Assembly: GCA_003550305.1 (NCBI GenBank) | Contig: QKYT01000350.1 | Coordinates: forward strand, 33,976-97,975 | Source of the DNA: Glomus cerebriforme | Taxonomy: Eukaryota; Glomeromycota; Glomeromycetes; Glomerales; Glomeraceae | Length of the DNA stretch: 64,000 bases | Reading direction: 5' to 3' | In this document: positions 45,491 to 57,989 of the stretch, one piece after another | How the letters are laid out: each line of letters starts with the position of its first letter | Position numbering within the stretch: the first letter of the stretch is position 1 | Program-made: the position numbers and the translations under genes | Notes under the pieces: model-generated | What the model was told of the DNA's origin: nothing | Databases searched by the model: none | What the model saw: the letters and a program-made list of their open reading frames with translations, nothing else

Positions 45491-48400
45491 ATGATTTCTC
45501 GACCAATTCTCTTTAACATTAGATCACACATTAACAATAAATCCTACATAATTCATCGAAATACATTATATATTTCAAAAAGAATAAACCGATCTTTAAA
45601 TATAAATTATGGAAATTTATTTAGAAATGCAGTAAGACCATTACAGAAAAGAGGACATTCATCATCATCGAATCCGGTAAATTTTTCAACTTTATTATTT
45701 CACGAAAAAAAATGCCAATTATAAAGGAACTATGATTAATTTGTTTAATAGAATAAAAACATAGATTTATCCAAATTTCCAGCCGAAAATATTAGAAACT
45801 TTAGTATTATTGCTCATGTAGGTGCGTTATATATTTATTTTACAACAAAGAAATTTTTTTTATATTAATTTATTATTATTTATATTAATCACACAGATCA
45901 TGGGAAAAGTACATTAGCAGATAGGTAGAACTTGAAATTTCGTATTTGTATCTATTTGTTCAATTCTGAAAATTTTTTTAACATTTTGTTGTTAAACTGA
46001 AGGCTTTTAGAACTCACAGGTAGAAACTTGTATTTAATAAATTATTTCCTAACTTAATAATGGAATTAATGCTAATTAATTCTTCAATAATCATGAAGGA
46101 ACAATTTCTTCTAATCATTTACATCAACAGGTGTTGGATAAACTTACTGTAGAAAGAGAACGAGGAATCACAGTAAAAGCTCAGGTATGGCATATTTTTT
46201 AATTTATTTAGGACATTATCTCATTATTTATTTATTAAGAATTTGTTCATTTAGACATGTTCAATGTTTTATGAATATAAGAACAAAGATTATCTACTTA
46301 ATTTAATCGATACACCAGTAAGATTCATTTTTTTTTTAAATGATTTCTTTTTAAAATTTTCTCAAAATTAATGTATACCTGATTTTTATTTAATAACATA
46401 GGGACACGTTGATTTTAATTATGAGGTGTCAAGATCACTGGCGGCATGTCAAGGAACAATATTATTAGTAGATTCATCACAAGGAATTCAAGCGCAAACT
46501 GTCGCTAACTTCTTTCTGGCTTTTAATGAAGGATTGGCTATCATACCTGTTATAAATAAAGTATGGAATTTATGTTTAACCTTATGATTCTTAGATATAT
46601 CTAAACTTATTCAGTTTATAGATAGACCTTCCTACTGCTGAACCTGATCGTGTCATAAATCAAATCGAGAGTACATTCGAATTGGATGTTTCGGTTATTC
46701 CATTGGTGTGAAATGTTTATTATTATTCCTTATGTTTTTATTTTATTTTCATTTATTATTAATCACAGTTATATGTTAAGATTTCAGCTAAATCTGGAAT
46801 CGGGATCGATAAAATTTTACCAGCTGTGATTGAAAAGATACCTCCGTATGTTTTGCATTTAAAACCGTGTCTGAAATTATAGCATGAATTTATTTGAGCT
46901 AATTTAATCGATTGATTATTAGGCCCAGTGGAGATATTAATAAGCCTTTGAAAGCCTTTCTTTTTGATTCATGGTATGATACATATGTTGGTGTTGTTTG
47001 TTTAATGGCAATTGTCGATGGAAAATTACAAAAAGGTAATTCTCTTTTCGAAATATATTTTATAAAATTATAATAAGAATAACACGTAAACCCTTAAATT
47101 TCTTTAGGTGATAAGATAATGTCAGCGTATTCAGAGAAAAAATATGAAGTTATTGACATCGGGATTATGCATCCTGAACAAGTCATAACAGGGTATTTGT
47201 ATGTAATAAAGAGCTTCATTTGTTGTAATATTTTGTTTATTGTATGAGCTAAGTTATTTTTTACAAATTTAGACATGCTGGACAAGTGGGATATGTTATT
47301 TGTAGCATGAAAGTAGCGACTGAAGCTCATATTGGTGATACATTTTATCATATCAAAAATCCAGTAGAACCTTTACCAGGATTTGAACCTGCAAAATCCA
47401 TGGTATGGAAAATACGAAAGGAAAATGGTGTTTGATGAGATAAAAAAAAACTTAAATTGTGTGTTATTTGTAGGTATTCGCTGGTGTATTTCCTACCGAT
47501 ACAAATGAATTTAGCCGATTGGATGAATCAATTACTAAATTAACTTTGAATGATGCGAGTGTTTCTGTACAAAAGGAAACAAGGTATGAAAATCATTTGA
47601 GTTTATTGATTCACATTTGTGAAATAAACATTTTAATAATTTAAATAGTTGTTAAAGTACGGCTTTGGGACAAGGCTGGCGTATTGGATTTTTAGGAACA
47701 CTGCATATGGATGTATTCAGACAACGATTAGAAGAAGTAAGTGTAATTTTAAGAAAACTAAAAAAAAAAAATCTTTCCCCCTTTTTTTAAAAAAAATAAT
47801 TTTTTTTTGCTAGGAACATGATGCTAATATAATTGTTACGCGACCAACGGTGCCTTACAAGAGTATGTCATTATAATGGATAAACTTATTCCGCTGCGAG
47901 TTGATTTTAATTATTTTAATTTTAATGCTCTTAGTAATTTACCGTGACGGAACATCAAAATTAATTCGTAATCCAACTGAGTTTCCAGATCCAATGGAAA
48001 TGCAGAATAAAGTATCTGAATTGCAAGAGCCAATGGTTTTGGCTACTATTATATTACCAGAGGTATGTCAAGTATAAATACTGTTTGGATTATTTAATTA
48101 TCAATAATACTTTTTTTTCCTTTAGGAATACATGGGATCCGTTATGGACCTTTGTGGGGTACGTTTAAATTATAATAGTAAAATTCATTCAAATTTTCGC
48201 ATTTCACTTTTTAACTTTCCTATTTATTACTATATTCAGTCCCGTAGGGGGGAACAATTAGAGTACAATTATATGGACGAATCACGTGTCATGATGAAAT
48301 ACAGCATACCACTAGCAGAAATTGTAACAGATTTTCACGATGAATTAAAATCAAAATCTAGCGGTTATGCAAGGTTTGATGATATTCCAATCTGAAAATT

Positions 48401-49227
48401 TAACGAATAATTGACCTAATATTTACTAATTATATTTATCAGTTTTGATTATGAAGATATGGGATATCAAACATCCGATATTGTTAAAGTATGTCATTCT
48501 CAAGTTATTAAATACTGGTTATAATTATGTAAAGTAATAAATATTTCTTTTTTCATATAGATGAATGTGTTGATTAATAAAAAACCTGTAGATGCCTTAG
48601 CAGCAATTTTACACAGATCTCAAGTTGCACATGTTGGAAGAGAATGGGCAAAGAAATTAAGTGAAGTTATCCCAAAGTAAGTAAAGTTAATTAATATGAT
48701 GTAGGTTATCAAATTAAAAAATTAAATATATTGGATCTTTTTATAAAAATTAGACAACTATACGAAGTCATAATACAAACGGCTGTCGGTGGAAAAGTTA
48801 TTGCTAGAGAAACGTAAGTTCTTTAGAATTTTCTGCCTTATGTGTAAAATATATATTATTGTAATAACACAATTTTATGATTAGAATATCTGCTATGCGA
48901 AAAAATGTAACTGCGAAATGCGTAAGTTATTGTCAATAAGTATATATATTTTTGTTAAAAGGAATATTTTAAATGTAAATTTAATTTTAGTATGGCGGAG
49001 ATGTAACTCGTAAAATGAAATTACTTGAAAAACAAAAAGAAGGGAAAAAGAAGATGAAAATGATTGGTATGTTGTATTATTGATTATTTTAAGTTAAATA
49101 TTGAAAGAATTGAAAAAAATTTTACTCTAAATAATCTTAATTTAATTGATTAGGAAATATTGAATTACCTCAAAAAGCATTTTATGATTTCTTATCAACA
49201 GGTTCTGGGACTTCAAAAAAGAAATAA
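45491..49227 (+). CDS. GUF1: GUF1, mitochondrial translation factor EF4/LepA GTPase
   Basis: A multi-exon gene (first exon 45491-45676, many short introns). The N-terminus is Arg/Ser-rich and lacks acids, as in mitochondrial presequences ([22 protein letters not shown]). GTPase motifs follow in order: G1 [15 protein letters not shown] near 45800-45925, G2 [11 protein letters not shown] near 46160, G3 [15 protein letters not shown] near 46400, G4 NKIDLP near 46620. The C-terminal half has LepA hallmarks: [20 protein letters not shown] near 47680, [13 protein letters not shown] near 48160-48260, [19 protein letters not shown], and [20 protein letters not shown] followed by [21 protein letters not shown]4/GUF1 back-translocates or remodels stalled ribosomes and supports mitochondrial protein synthesis under suboptimal conditions. 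All checked splice junctions keep frame, and the protein appears complete, so function is likely. Confidence 0.92.
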
Positions 49228-49523
49228 GTTTCATATGTTATCCTTATTCTTTAAGGAAGATATAATTCATGTATGCAATATACAATATTAATATAAAATT
49301 AAAATTTTGGCAAAAATTTTACATTTCCAAATGTCATCAATATCCTAATTTTTACATATTAATTTGACGATACAATATTAAATTTTTTTTTACTATGTTG
49401 AACATATTCTTAAGTCTCACATTAATACAAATTATCATATGATAAAACCACTATACATGATGTAAATCAATCAATATTTGTGATTTGACATGAAGTTATA
49501 TCTAATTCACATAAACAAATCCA

Positions 49524-49790
49524 TTATCTCTTTGGTATTCCAATGATAAACGCCATTGCAAGTGAGCCCAAATAATTTTTCATAACCATAGTTCCTATTT
49601 CAGGTCCGTAATCAGTATATCTCAACTTCCATCCTAATTCAATGGCAATCTGTAAGTTGGGTTTGTAGTCACAATCTTCAGCAACCAGTGCCAATACAGC
49701 AGGAATTTTATTGTAAATTGTTGTGTTCAACTTGATTATTGACCATCTTCTCACATCTGAGCATTCCTAAGGAATGTTGTTACATTGAGC
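49524..49790 (-). pseudogene. NYN (PIN-like RNase)-type domain fragment
   Basis: The minus strand from about 49790 gives coding-like text, and after a frame change a 76-codon frame with RRWSIIKLNTTIYNKIPAVL followed by ALVAEDCDYKPNLQIAIELG and W. The pattern 'ALVxxDxDYxPxxxxAxxxGW' is that of the C-terminal half of NYN domains (PIN-like nucleases), where the Asp residues are catalytic. The N-terminal half is absent and the remainder diverges (MKNYLGSLAMAFIIGIPKR), so it is a fragment. 49800-50330 holds no gene. Confidence 0.4.
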
Positions 49791-50334
49791 CTTCACCTCG
49801 AATATGATTCCATAAAGTATCACTTATTGGAATAGAGCCAACAAGTATTGGGTTGGTTTTTGTGAGAGTACAATAAAATTATTTTTTTTTATAATAATGA
49901 AACTAATAAGTGTTTTAATTTTTAATTTACCGCTAATTCTAAATCTTTAAGACAGTATTAAATACTATATTATTGTTATTTATTATTTTATTATTATTAT
50001 AAAAGTCCGATTGTATAATATGCAAGTAGTTCGTATCATACTATCATACTTGCAACTTTAATTGTATTATATATATCTGTTGATACTCAACAAACTATAT
50101 TCAATTTGAAAATTTTGCTTCGCGTATTACAGTATGATATGTATTTAATAAACTTTTATATACTTCGTGGGTACATTGGTTACATTTGCGCGATTTTAAT
50201 AAGACTATAACTAAAATAAACAATTTATGACCTGAAAATTCAATAGGTATAGTTAATTATTTATTAGAGATATCTGCTATTTTATTTTAAATCAAACAGA
50301 AATTGGTCAAGTACTATAGTACATTATCTGGTCG

Positions 50335-51890
50335 AAATCGATTCACAGATTTAAAAAATAAATTATTTTATTTTATTTTAAAAAAAAATCTTCTTTATAA
50401 TATTATATAAAAAACTAATTTTAATGACTATTGCTAATAAAAAAAATAATAAGTTTTGATAATTATCCATTAAAAAAATCTATATTTATAAATAATGTAA
50501 ATTAACTTTAAAAAAAAGACTTTTTAATATTCTCCATTGTTTTTTATTTTTCCATTTTCTGATCTTTTCTTCTTGTATTCCTTCCTTCATTATCCTTTAC
50601 TATGTTTTTTCTTCAAATTGTTCTTTTCCTTCTTATTCATTCTTAAAAACGTACTTTTTATTTCTTTGATTTCTTCCTTATCTGTTACTGTTTTATTTAT
50701 TATTCTTTTAAAGTCCACTCATTTGTTGCATTTCTTCTTATCCTTTTAATCATTCACCAACAAAGTTTTCTTTAGTAAATTTTCTATTTTGCTATAATTT
50801 TTTTAACAGTCCTCTTTCATTTCCAATTTTTCTTTCTGCATCTTCTCTGTTATCTTGAGCTCATTATCTGATTGTATATTTATTTATTCTTTTCTTTTTT
50901 TCATAAATTTTTATCCTGAATAAAACTTTTAATTTTTCACAATCCAATATGCTGAAATGAGTTGATTATCTTGAATATTTCTTCATTAAAATTTTTTTGT
51001 TATTTCTGTTTTCTTTTACCATCTTGCAAAATCTTCCCATCACAATGATCTTAATCTTTAACGTTGCTTCATAATATTCTTTTATTTTTCATTAATTTTT
51101 AATCTTTTAATTTTTCACAATCCAATATGATGAAATAGCTTGATTATCTTGAATATTTCTTCTAATTTTATTTTGAAGTTGTATTTCTTTCTTCTGTTTT
51201 CCTTTATCGTCTTGCAAAATCTTCCATCCCGATGATCTTTTTAATCTTTAACGTTGCTTCATAAACATAAATACAAGGAAATAAAAAGGGGAATACTAAT
51301 CTAAACCAAACCGCAGATAGGAGATACTCAATAGGAGATACTCAACTATCTGACCGGTCTTTCCTTGCCTGATACGAAGAAGACCTCATATACAGTATAA
51401 GGAAGANAAGNGGAAGTTTAAAGGAATTTNAAAAAAATCAAACCAGCCAGATAGGAGATGTTCAACTACCTGACTGGACCTTCCTTGCCTGATACGAGGA
51501 AGACCTCTATATACAGTATAAGGAAAGTAAGAGAAAGTGAGGCTAAAGGGACCGAGAATCTAGTTTTTAAAAAGGAAAAAGAAAAGATAAAATTATGAAT
51601 TTAAAGAGAGAATTCAGTAAATCTAGTTGATTAGAATGGATAAAAGAATAATGAAGCGACATGTGAAATAGTGTGGATTTATAAAGATTTTGATAGTTTT
51701 TTTTTTAAATTTAGAGAGAAAAAAAACCCCTTATAGAAAATGGTAGGTATTTATAAGTTTTTTTTTTTTTTGCCTTTTGTAAAATAACTTAGTATATAAT
51801 CATAATTTTGAAATTTGTAATCAATAAATTATAATGGTGCACATGAGATAGTTCATATTTTTTACACCTTGCGTCATCTGTTGTATTTTT
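50335..51890 (+). repeat. unnamed ~1.5-kb repeat family, copy C
   Basis: Aligns in order with the copy at 59445-61070 and, in reverse, with 52010-53575. Shared start: CTGGTCGAAATCGATTCACA, like CGAAACAATTCACAAAA in the others. The middle has pyrimidine-rich text. Near 51300-51560 there are two tandem units of about 110 bp, each with CCTTGCCTGATACGA(A/G)GAAG and ATACAGTATAAGGAA. The end has TAGGTATTTATAA and TATAATGG(T/C)(G/A)CACATGA. No conserved ORF; probably non-autonomous. Contains N at 51407, 51411 and 51430. Confidence 0.65.
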
Positions 51891-52009
51891 TAATTTGATT
51901 TTATTTTTTGGTTCATATTTTTGTGCATCGCTATTTTACGTAATAACATATAAATTTAAAGTATAATCTAAAAGTTATCAAATATTTAATTTGATCATAA
52001 ATAATATGG

Positions 52010-53575
52010 ATTGTGACAACTGATTCATGTGTGCCATTATATTTTACTTGGCTAGCCCTTAGCCCATAATTAAAAATAAATTAAAAAAATGAACAAATAA
52101 ATCTAAATTAAGTAGTACTCAATAATAAAAATACATAATAAGTTCTCATGACACATCCTTTGTAAATTTTACAAAAGNNAAAAAAAAAAAAAATATTTAT
52201 AAATACCTACTATTTTTTTTAAGATTTTTTTTTTCTCTAAATTTAAAAAAACTATCATGTTGCTTTATTATTCTTTTATCCATTCTAATTACTGAATTCT
52301 CTCTTTAAATTCATAATTTTATCTTTTCTTTTTCCTTTTTAAAAACTAGATTCTCGGTCCCTTTAGCCTCACTTTCTCTTACTTTCCTTATACTGTATAT
52401 AGAGGTCTTCCTCGTATCAGGCAAGGAAGGTCCAGTCAGGTAGTTGAACATCTCCTATCTGGCTGGTTTGATTTTTTTNAAATTCCTTTAAACTTCCNCT
52501 TNTCTTCCTTATACTGTATATGAGGTCTTCTTCGTATCAGGCAAGGAAAGACCGGTCAGATAGTCGAGTATCTCTTATCTGCGGTTTGGTTTAGATTAGA
52601 ATTCCCTTTCCATTTCCTTGTATTTATGTTTATGAAGCAACGTTGAAGACTATGATGGGGAGATATTAACAAACAGCAAAAAGAAAAAAAAAAAAAAAAA
52701 ATACTACTTTCAAAATAAAATAAGAAATGTATTTCAGCATGTTAAAAATAACTAAAAAAAGATTAGAATAAAAGAAATAATAGAAAAATATGGATAAAGG
52801 AATAATACAACAAAGAAATAATAGAAGACGGCAACAGAAAAGACGCAGAAAGAGAAAGGTGGAATGAAAGAAAATGAAAGAAAAAGACAGATCACAAGTT
52901 AAAAGAAATACTGTATTAAGCAAAAGAAAATATTTGCCATCTGGTGAAGAAAACAAGAAATAAACAAATTATTGGACTTTAAGAATAATAAAAGAAACAA
53001 ATCACCAAACCACCACGAACTCCACATCTTAACTCAACACGGAAACCCTTGACATAATCGATCAGTACGAAATTTATCAAAAAAAAAAAATTAAAACATA
53101 CAGACAAAACTTAATCTGGAATAAGAGTTTTCCCAAGAATCTCTGACGAAACAAAAGAATTAGAACGTAGTCCTTTTAAATGACAACCATCCGATGCTGT
53201 ATAATAACAGATAAAGAAGAAATCAAAGAACATTTCCAAAATGAAGACAAAGTAAAGGAAGGGATAAGATTGAAAGAACAATTTGAAGAAAAAATGAATA
53301 TAATCAAAGAAAGGTATACTGGCTTAGAAAAAGATGCCAGTCACTTAATTGTGGAAAAAAGTTGGGAATAAAATATAATAAGGTAGCAGAAATAGAAAGG
53401 AATAATGATATAAAAAAAATAAAATATAAGAATAAAATTAACAAAAACAAACAATAATAATAGAATTAATGGTGTATTAATATTAGATTTTCTTATTTTT
53501 AGTAATTTTATTTGTTAAATGTATTAAATAATAAATAAAATAATTTTTTAAATTTTGTGAATTGTTTCGGCCGGA
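52010..53575 (-). repeat. unnamed ~1.5-kb repeat family, copy A (inverted)
   Basis: Reverse-orientation copy that faces copy C tail to tail across about 120 bp, making a large inverted repeat centred near 51950. Its N bases (52479, 52498, 52502) are exact mirror positions of those in copy C. The 63-codon frame at 53180-53371 is Lys/Glu-rich. Copy B carries the same text with frame breaks, so I do not call it a gene. Confidence 0.65.
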
Positions 53576-53699
53576 TAATCTAATGGATAACTCGAATCAC
53601 CAAAAGCAATTGCTATTAATTTACATAATTTATTTATTTAGATGAAAAATTACTAGAATAAAATAATTAAATATTTTTAATCTATATAAAAAATTATTA

Positions 53700-53872
53700 G
53701 AATTATTAGTAAAAAATCAAAATCTTCTTTTCCTATCTCTTCTATCTCTTTTCTATCTCTATTCCTATCTCTACTCTTCTATCACTTCTATTATATTCTA
53801 CTAATACTACTTCTATTTCTTCTATCTCTACTTCTTGATCGATCCTGACTTCTTTGTCTTCCTCTTCATGGA
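53700..53872 (-). repeat. purine/pyrimidine tract with SR-like reading
   Basis: A CTATCTCT/TTCTTC-rich tract. On the minus strand one frame reads RGRQRSQDRSRSRDRRNRSS before stops, as in an Arg-Ser domain, and another frame reads acidic residues. There is no start, splice context or conserved neighbour, so it is either a microsatellite or a decayed SR-rich exon. Confidence 0.35.
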
Positions 53873-54229
53873 GCATATTTTACTTTATTGCATACATAAT
53901 TGACAACTTGAGAACTTGCATATATAATTGATAATTTAAGAACTCCAAAATAGCAACATTGTTTAAATTACATGATGTTAAAATTAACCAAAAAATTATG
54001 CTAAATTACTATTTAAATAGTTAACGTTAACAAAAATATCCATTCAGTTTGTCAGATCGTAATGGCTATTCCCTAAATATGGAAGAAAAGGAAACGTTTA
54101 GTAAGTTTCTATAGTAAATTTTTTAAAAAACTTCTCCCGTACTGAAAAATGGGAAACGTTACTAAACGTTTCTATATAATAAATTTTTTTTAAAAAAAAA
54201 ACCCTCACCGAGTTCATCTATCCAAGGCT

Positions 54230-54585
54230 CAATTTACTTCCAAACCCTCGTCCCATTGAACCTTATCAAAGTGGTTCCTGGAAGAAAAAATCCGCCGAAG
54301 TCCGCTCCTTAGAAGAAGAAAAAAAAAGAATAAATTTCACTCATCACTTGTATATTCGAAACCAAAATTAGTTTGAAATAGAGAAATTATTAGATACGAA
54401 AGAAATGGTAGTTAATAAATAAAAGAGGAATTATAGATAAGTAGAAAAAATAAACAAATTTATATATTATACAGATGCTACTTTAAAGACGAAAAATAAC
54501 GAAAATGAATGGAATTGCATGGATTTAGATAGAGAAACTGGGTCATTTAATAAGCTTCCAATGATGCATATGCTGTAAAACTCTT
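54230..54585 (+). pseudogene. fragment resembling LINE RNase H region
   Basis: Coding-like patches: PRPIEPYQSGSWKKKSAEVR followed by SLEEEKKRINFTHH (54240-54370), then IYYTDATLKTKNNENEWNC and DLDRETGSFN (54460-54560). YTD-A-LK with a following acidic segment resembles the first strand of RNase H in LINE-type ORFs, where the Asp binds metal. Frame changes and stops separate the patches. Only a short relic; family assignment is tentative. Confidence 0.3.
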
Positions 54586-54830
54586 AAAAGAATGGTTAAA
54601 CAATTAAATAAGTTTACAGATCATTAAAGGTTTATAAAAGAACGAAACCTATACCTTGATTGATATTTGATTTGAGTACATAGTAGATACTCTACAATGG
54701 TAGAAAGTATCAAAGTATCATGAATGAAAAAATTAATAATATTGTTTCAATTTGTAGATCACAATTTTTTTAAATATCACAAAACGTATGAAATAAATAT
54801 TTTTATTAAATAAATTAAATAAATTGAAAT

Positions 54831-56151
54831 TTATAATTTTCCTAATCTAGTACCAGCATCAATTCTAATAACTTCACCATTCATATAGGTATTTTCAATT
54901 AAGTGAATAACTAATTTATTGAATTCACCATCTGATTTACCAGCTCTAGCAGGATACTCAACTGGATAAAGCAATTTTTGCTTCATTTCTTTACTATGAT
55001 TCAGTGTTGATGCCATCGGAGTTTCTAAAGTATAAAAAAAATAATATAATAAATATAATTTCCGTTCATATTAACAAAATAAATATATTAAACATTATAA
55101 ATACCAAATAGTCCAGGAGCAATGGAAACAACTCTAATACCGAATTTAGATAAATCTCTCGTCATAGGTAAAGTCATTGAAGCCACACCACCTTTTGATG
55201 CAGAATAGGAAACTTGTCCTATTTGTCCATCTTGATAAGCAATCGATGATACGTTTATTATTACCCCTCTTTCTCCTAATTGAGAAATTAAACAAATATT
55301 CATTGATTAATAAATAATAAAAATGAAGTAAATGTACAGTATTACATTACCTTCTTCTAATGGTTTTTGTTTAACCATTTGTGCTGCTACTAATCTACAT
55401 ACGTTAAAAGTTCCGACCTAATAAAAATAAATAAATAAATAAATAAATGGTGGTTTGTTTGATGGTTTAATTAACGTTAAAAAATTATTTACCAGATTAA
55501 CGTTAACAGTAAATTTAAATAAATCCAAATCTAATGGTTTCCCATTTGATCCAACGATCTGTTTATTCAATTAAAATTTTTTTAAATTTTTTTTTTTAAA
55601 AAAAAAATATAATAAATAATATAAGAACTTACTTTTCCTATCGATAGTATACCACCACAATTTACAACTCCGCGAATATTTTCCCCAAATTTTTCAATTG
55701 CTTGTTGAATAGCTTTGGTTATTGCTTCCTAAACAAGGACCCATTTTTCAGTAAAACTTAACGACATTTTAAAAATCAGAAAAGAAATTTATAATACATG
55801 CTTCAGAAGTTACATCTGCTTGGACGAATAAAACACTTTGTTCTTGTCCTTTAAAAAACGATTTTCCGTCATCTTTCAAATCAATTACCTAAAAAAAAGA
55901 TCGATTTTTTTTTTTAAAATATTAAAAGGATTACACAAATTACACAAATATATTAAATATTAAATTAAATAATATTTACCACCACATTTGCTTTTAACCT
56001 CAACAATTCTTGAGCTGTCGATAATCCTAAACCACTTCCTCTAAAAAAAAAAATTGATTTAAATTCTCGGTATTTTTTAATATTTTTAATAATAAAGTCA
56101 TTGATATATTTACCCTCCAGTAACGATAAATGTATTCCCTTTAATACGCAT
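54831..56151 (-). CDS. HSD17B10 homologue: HSD17B10-type 3-hydroxyacyl-CoA dehydrogenase (SDR)
   Basis: Eight exons: 56151-56114, 56040-55980, 55888-55802, 55728-55633, 55558-55493, 55417-55351, 55275-55105, 55024-54831. They join in frame to 259 aa, close to the usual 261 of animal HSD10. The N-terminus has the NAD-binding glycine motif TGGGSGLG, then [19 protein letters not shown] (family NCAGI) and NVSS. The catalytic Y-x-x-x-K is [10 protein letters not shown], followed by APGLF and PYxARxG-like [11 protein letters not shown]. The family oxidises 3-hydroxyacyl-CoA and branched/short-chain substrates in mitochondria; the animal protein is also an RNase P subunit with no evidence for that role here. 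The third intron seems to start with GC (55801-55800) instead of GT; with it the frame is perfect. No obvious long presequence. Confidence 0.9.
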
Positions 56152-56633
56152 GATTTGCAGAGAAGGAACGCAAAATCGAAGGTATTAAATACTGTTCAGT
56201 CACGGGATTTATATGCTGATCAGTATTCATAGACGGCTAGTGAAAAAAAAATATTAACCGATTTTAAGCGTTATTTAAGTTCGATGTACCTTTTTATCCA
56301 TTTACACTTGTACAAAAAAAGAATCTAAATGGAGAGATATATTAAAATTTTGATTTAATTACCAGTCAAAACACTACTATTATGGACTATCATTATTTTG
56401 TGCTTGACCAATCATCTTTTTTATCTAAATTGAGAGAATATCGGAAGTATTTACTATATTGATATCTACGAATAGGCGTAGACTAGTGAAGTTAAAATAA
56501 AAAAAATAATTTTACTTCATATTCAGATAAAGTTTTACAACGTTCTAATGAATATTCTCTCGTCAAAAAAATTATAAATATCGAATTCCATTTATAAATA
56601 AGGTAGTCAATTTGCCGCTTAGATGTTAAATTT

Positions 56634-56740
56634 AATTTTTTCGATGAAATTTGAATTCGATAACGATCAGTCTGGATACTTTATACCAAATGAACAGTAA
56701 TTTTTAAGCCATCCCCAAATTAGGACAATAATTGTTTAGG
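56634..56740 (-). pseudogene. truncated 3' copy of a BTB-BACK-SPRY gene
   Basis: On the plus strand it matches the 3' end of the 27479-28864 gene: an ATTTTTTCGATGA-type end, GAATTCGA, then AAATGAACAGTAA, AGCCATCCCCAAAT and TAGGACAATAATTGTTTAG. About 100 bases between the two blocks are missing and single-base indels are present. A decayed fragment of a third family member or partial duplication. Confidence 0.7.
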
Positions 56741-56859
56741 AACAGTACTAAGAACACTTTTTATATCTGATTTAGCTTTCTAGAGACTTTGGGAAGCCGT
56801 ATTAAATATCTGTTCCTAGTTTCTAGTTGTTCCTAGTAGATTTATTTATCTTTTTTTTT

Positions 56860-57300
56860 ATAAAAAAAAGAAATCAGAAAAGATGAAACACTGGGAACTG
56901 AGAACACCTGGAGGTTAGAGGTCATGCCCTTCGGGAGCGCTGATTGTCTAACTGGATTGGAAACCCCCAGGAAGAGGGAATAGTATTACGAGGCCTTGGC
57001 CTTACACTGGGAGTTTGCTCCTAAAATGGTGACACATCTATAACAACTATCTAGCTGATGCTAATTTATGACCATAGAGCTTTCTTGCTGCAGGAATGTC
57101 ATTCAAACAGTATATTAATGCTAATTGAATATTTCCTCCAGCAGCAGGAATCTCAAGTCCATTTAAAAAAGTTCATCTATGAATAACATAGATAGGTGCA
57201 GAATTAGCCCATGTCAAAGGAACTAGCAAATCACTAATATATTCAACTTCAATACGTTCAATTGCTTCATGTATTTCTTTCATCGCTTTCATTAGCTTTG
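56860..57300. other. GC-richer island and coding-like relic
   Basis: 56880-57050 is noticeably GC-richer and includes ACCCCCAGGAAGAGGGA and GAGGCCTTGGCC, without a frame or RNA fold I can name. From 57300 down to 57055 the minus strand reads MKAMKEIHEAIERIEVEYIS, then VPLTWANSAPIYV, a stop, and GLEIPAAGGNIQLALIYCLN followed by DIPAARKLYG. It is coding-like and broken, of unknown family. Confidence 0.3.
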
Positions 57301-57433
57301 TAAACAGCAAAAAGAAACAAGCCAATGAGTTATATTTTCATTAAAATACAAATAATGAAAGTTTCTTTCCCTTGTTCAATGTGGTATCCGCCAATTTCAC
57401 TGAAGTCTACTTTGCCAAAAACCATTTTGCCGA

Positions 57434-57974
57434 ACCTGTATTACCGAAAGACATTTTATCAAAATATCGTATTACTAAAAATCACCTGATCGAAATGCCA
57501 TTTGGCCAAAGTCCATTTCACTGAAGGGACATTTTGCCGAAATTATTTATTTTTTTAATTTTTGTTTTTTATTTACCATTTTTTTAATTTATTTTTTTCA
57601 TTTATAAATATTTTTATTTATCCATTCCATTCTATGTAACAATAAAATTTATCGTGAATAAACCATACTATATTTTTGATATTATAAAATGTTTAGCAAT
57701 AAACATAAAAAAGTAATTTTTTTATTTAATAATATGGAAAATGTGTCTAAATAACATTAATCTGAGTCATTCAAACATAATGTTCGAAAACAATTATTAT
57801 ATTTAATAAATTAATAATACATTTATTTTTTATTTCATTAAATAATTGATTTTTGGTAAAATGGCCTTTGGCAAAATATCCCTTCTGTGAAATGGACTTC
57901 GGCCAGATGGCATTTCGATCAAGTGATTTTCGGTAATATGACATTTTGATAAAATGTCTTTCGGTAATACAGGT
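57434..57974. mobile_element. MITE-like element with ~115-bp terminal inverted repeats
   Basis: The left arm, 57434-57550, begins ACCTGTATTACCGAAAGACA and the right arm, 57858-57974, is its inverted copy. Both are built of short related motifs (ATTTTGCCGAA, CATTTGGCC, CATTTCACTGAAG, ATTACCGAAA). The core is AT-rich and non-coding. More of the same motifs lie just outside at 57390-57430, so a second copy or extended arm may be present. The right end abuts the last exon of the LAMTOR1-like gene. Confidence 0.75.
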
Positions 57975-57989
57975 CTTTTGAAGAGGGTT

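Noticed and set aside
53180..53371. 63-codon Lys/Glu-rich frame
   Set aside because: Inside repeat copy A; the equivalent region of copy B has frame breaks, so no evidence of selection on the protein.
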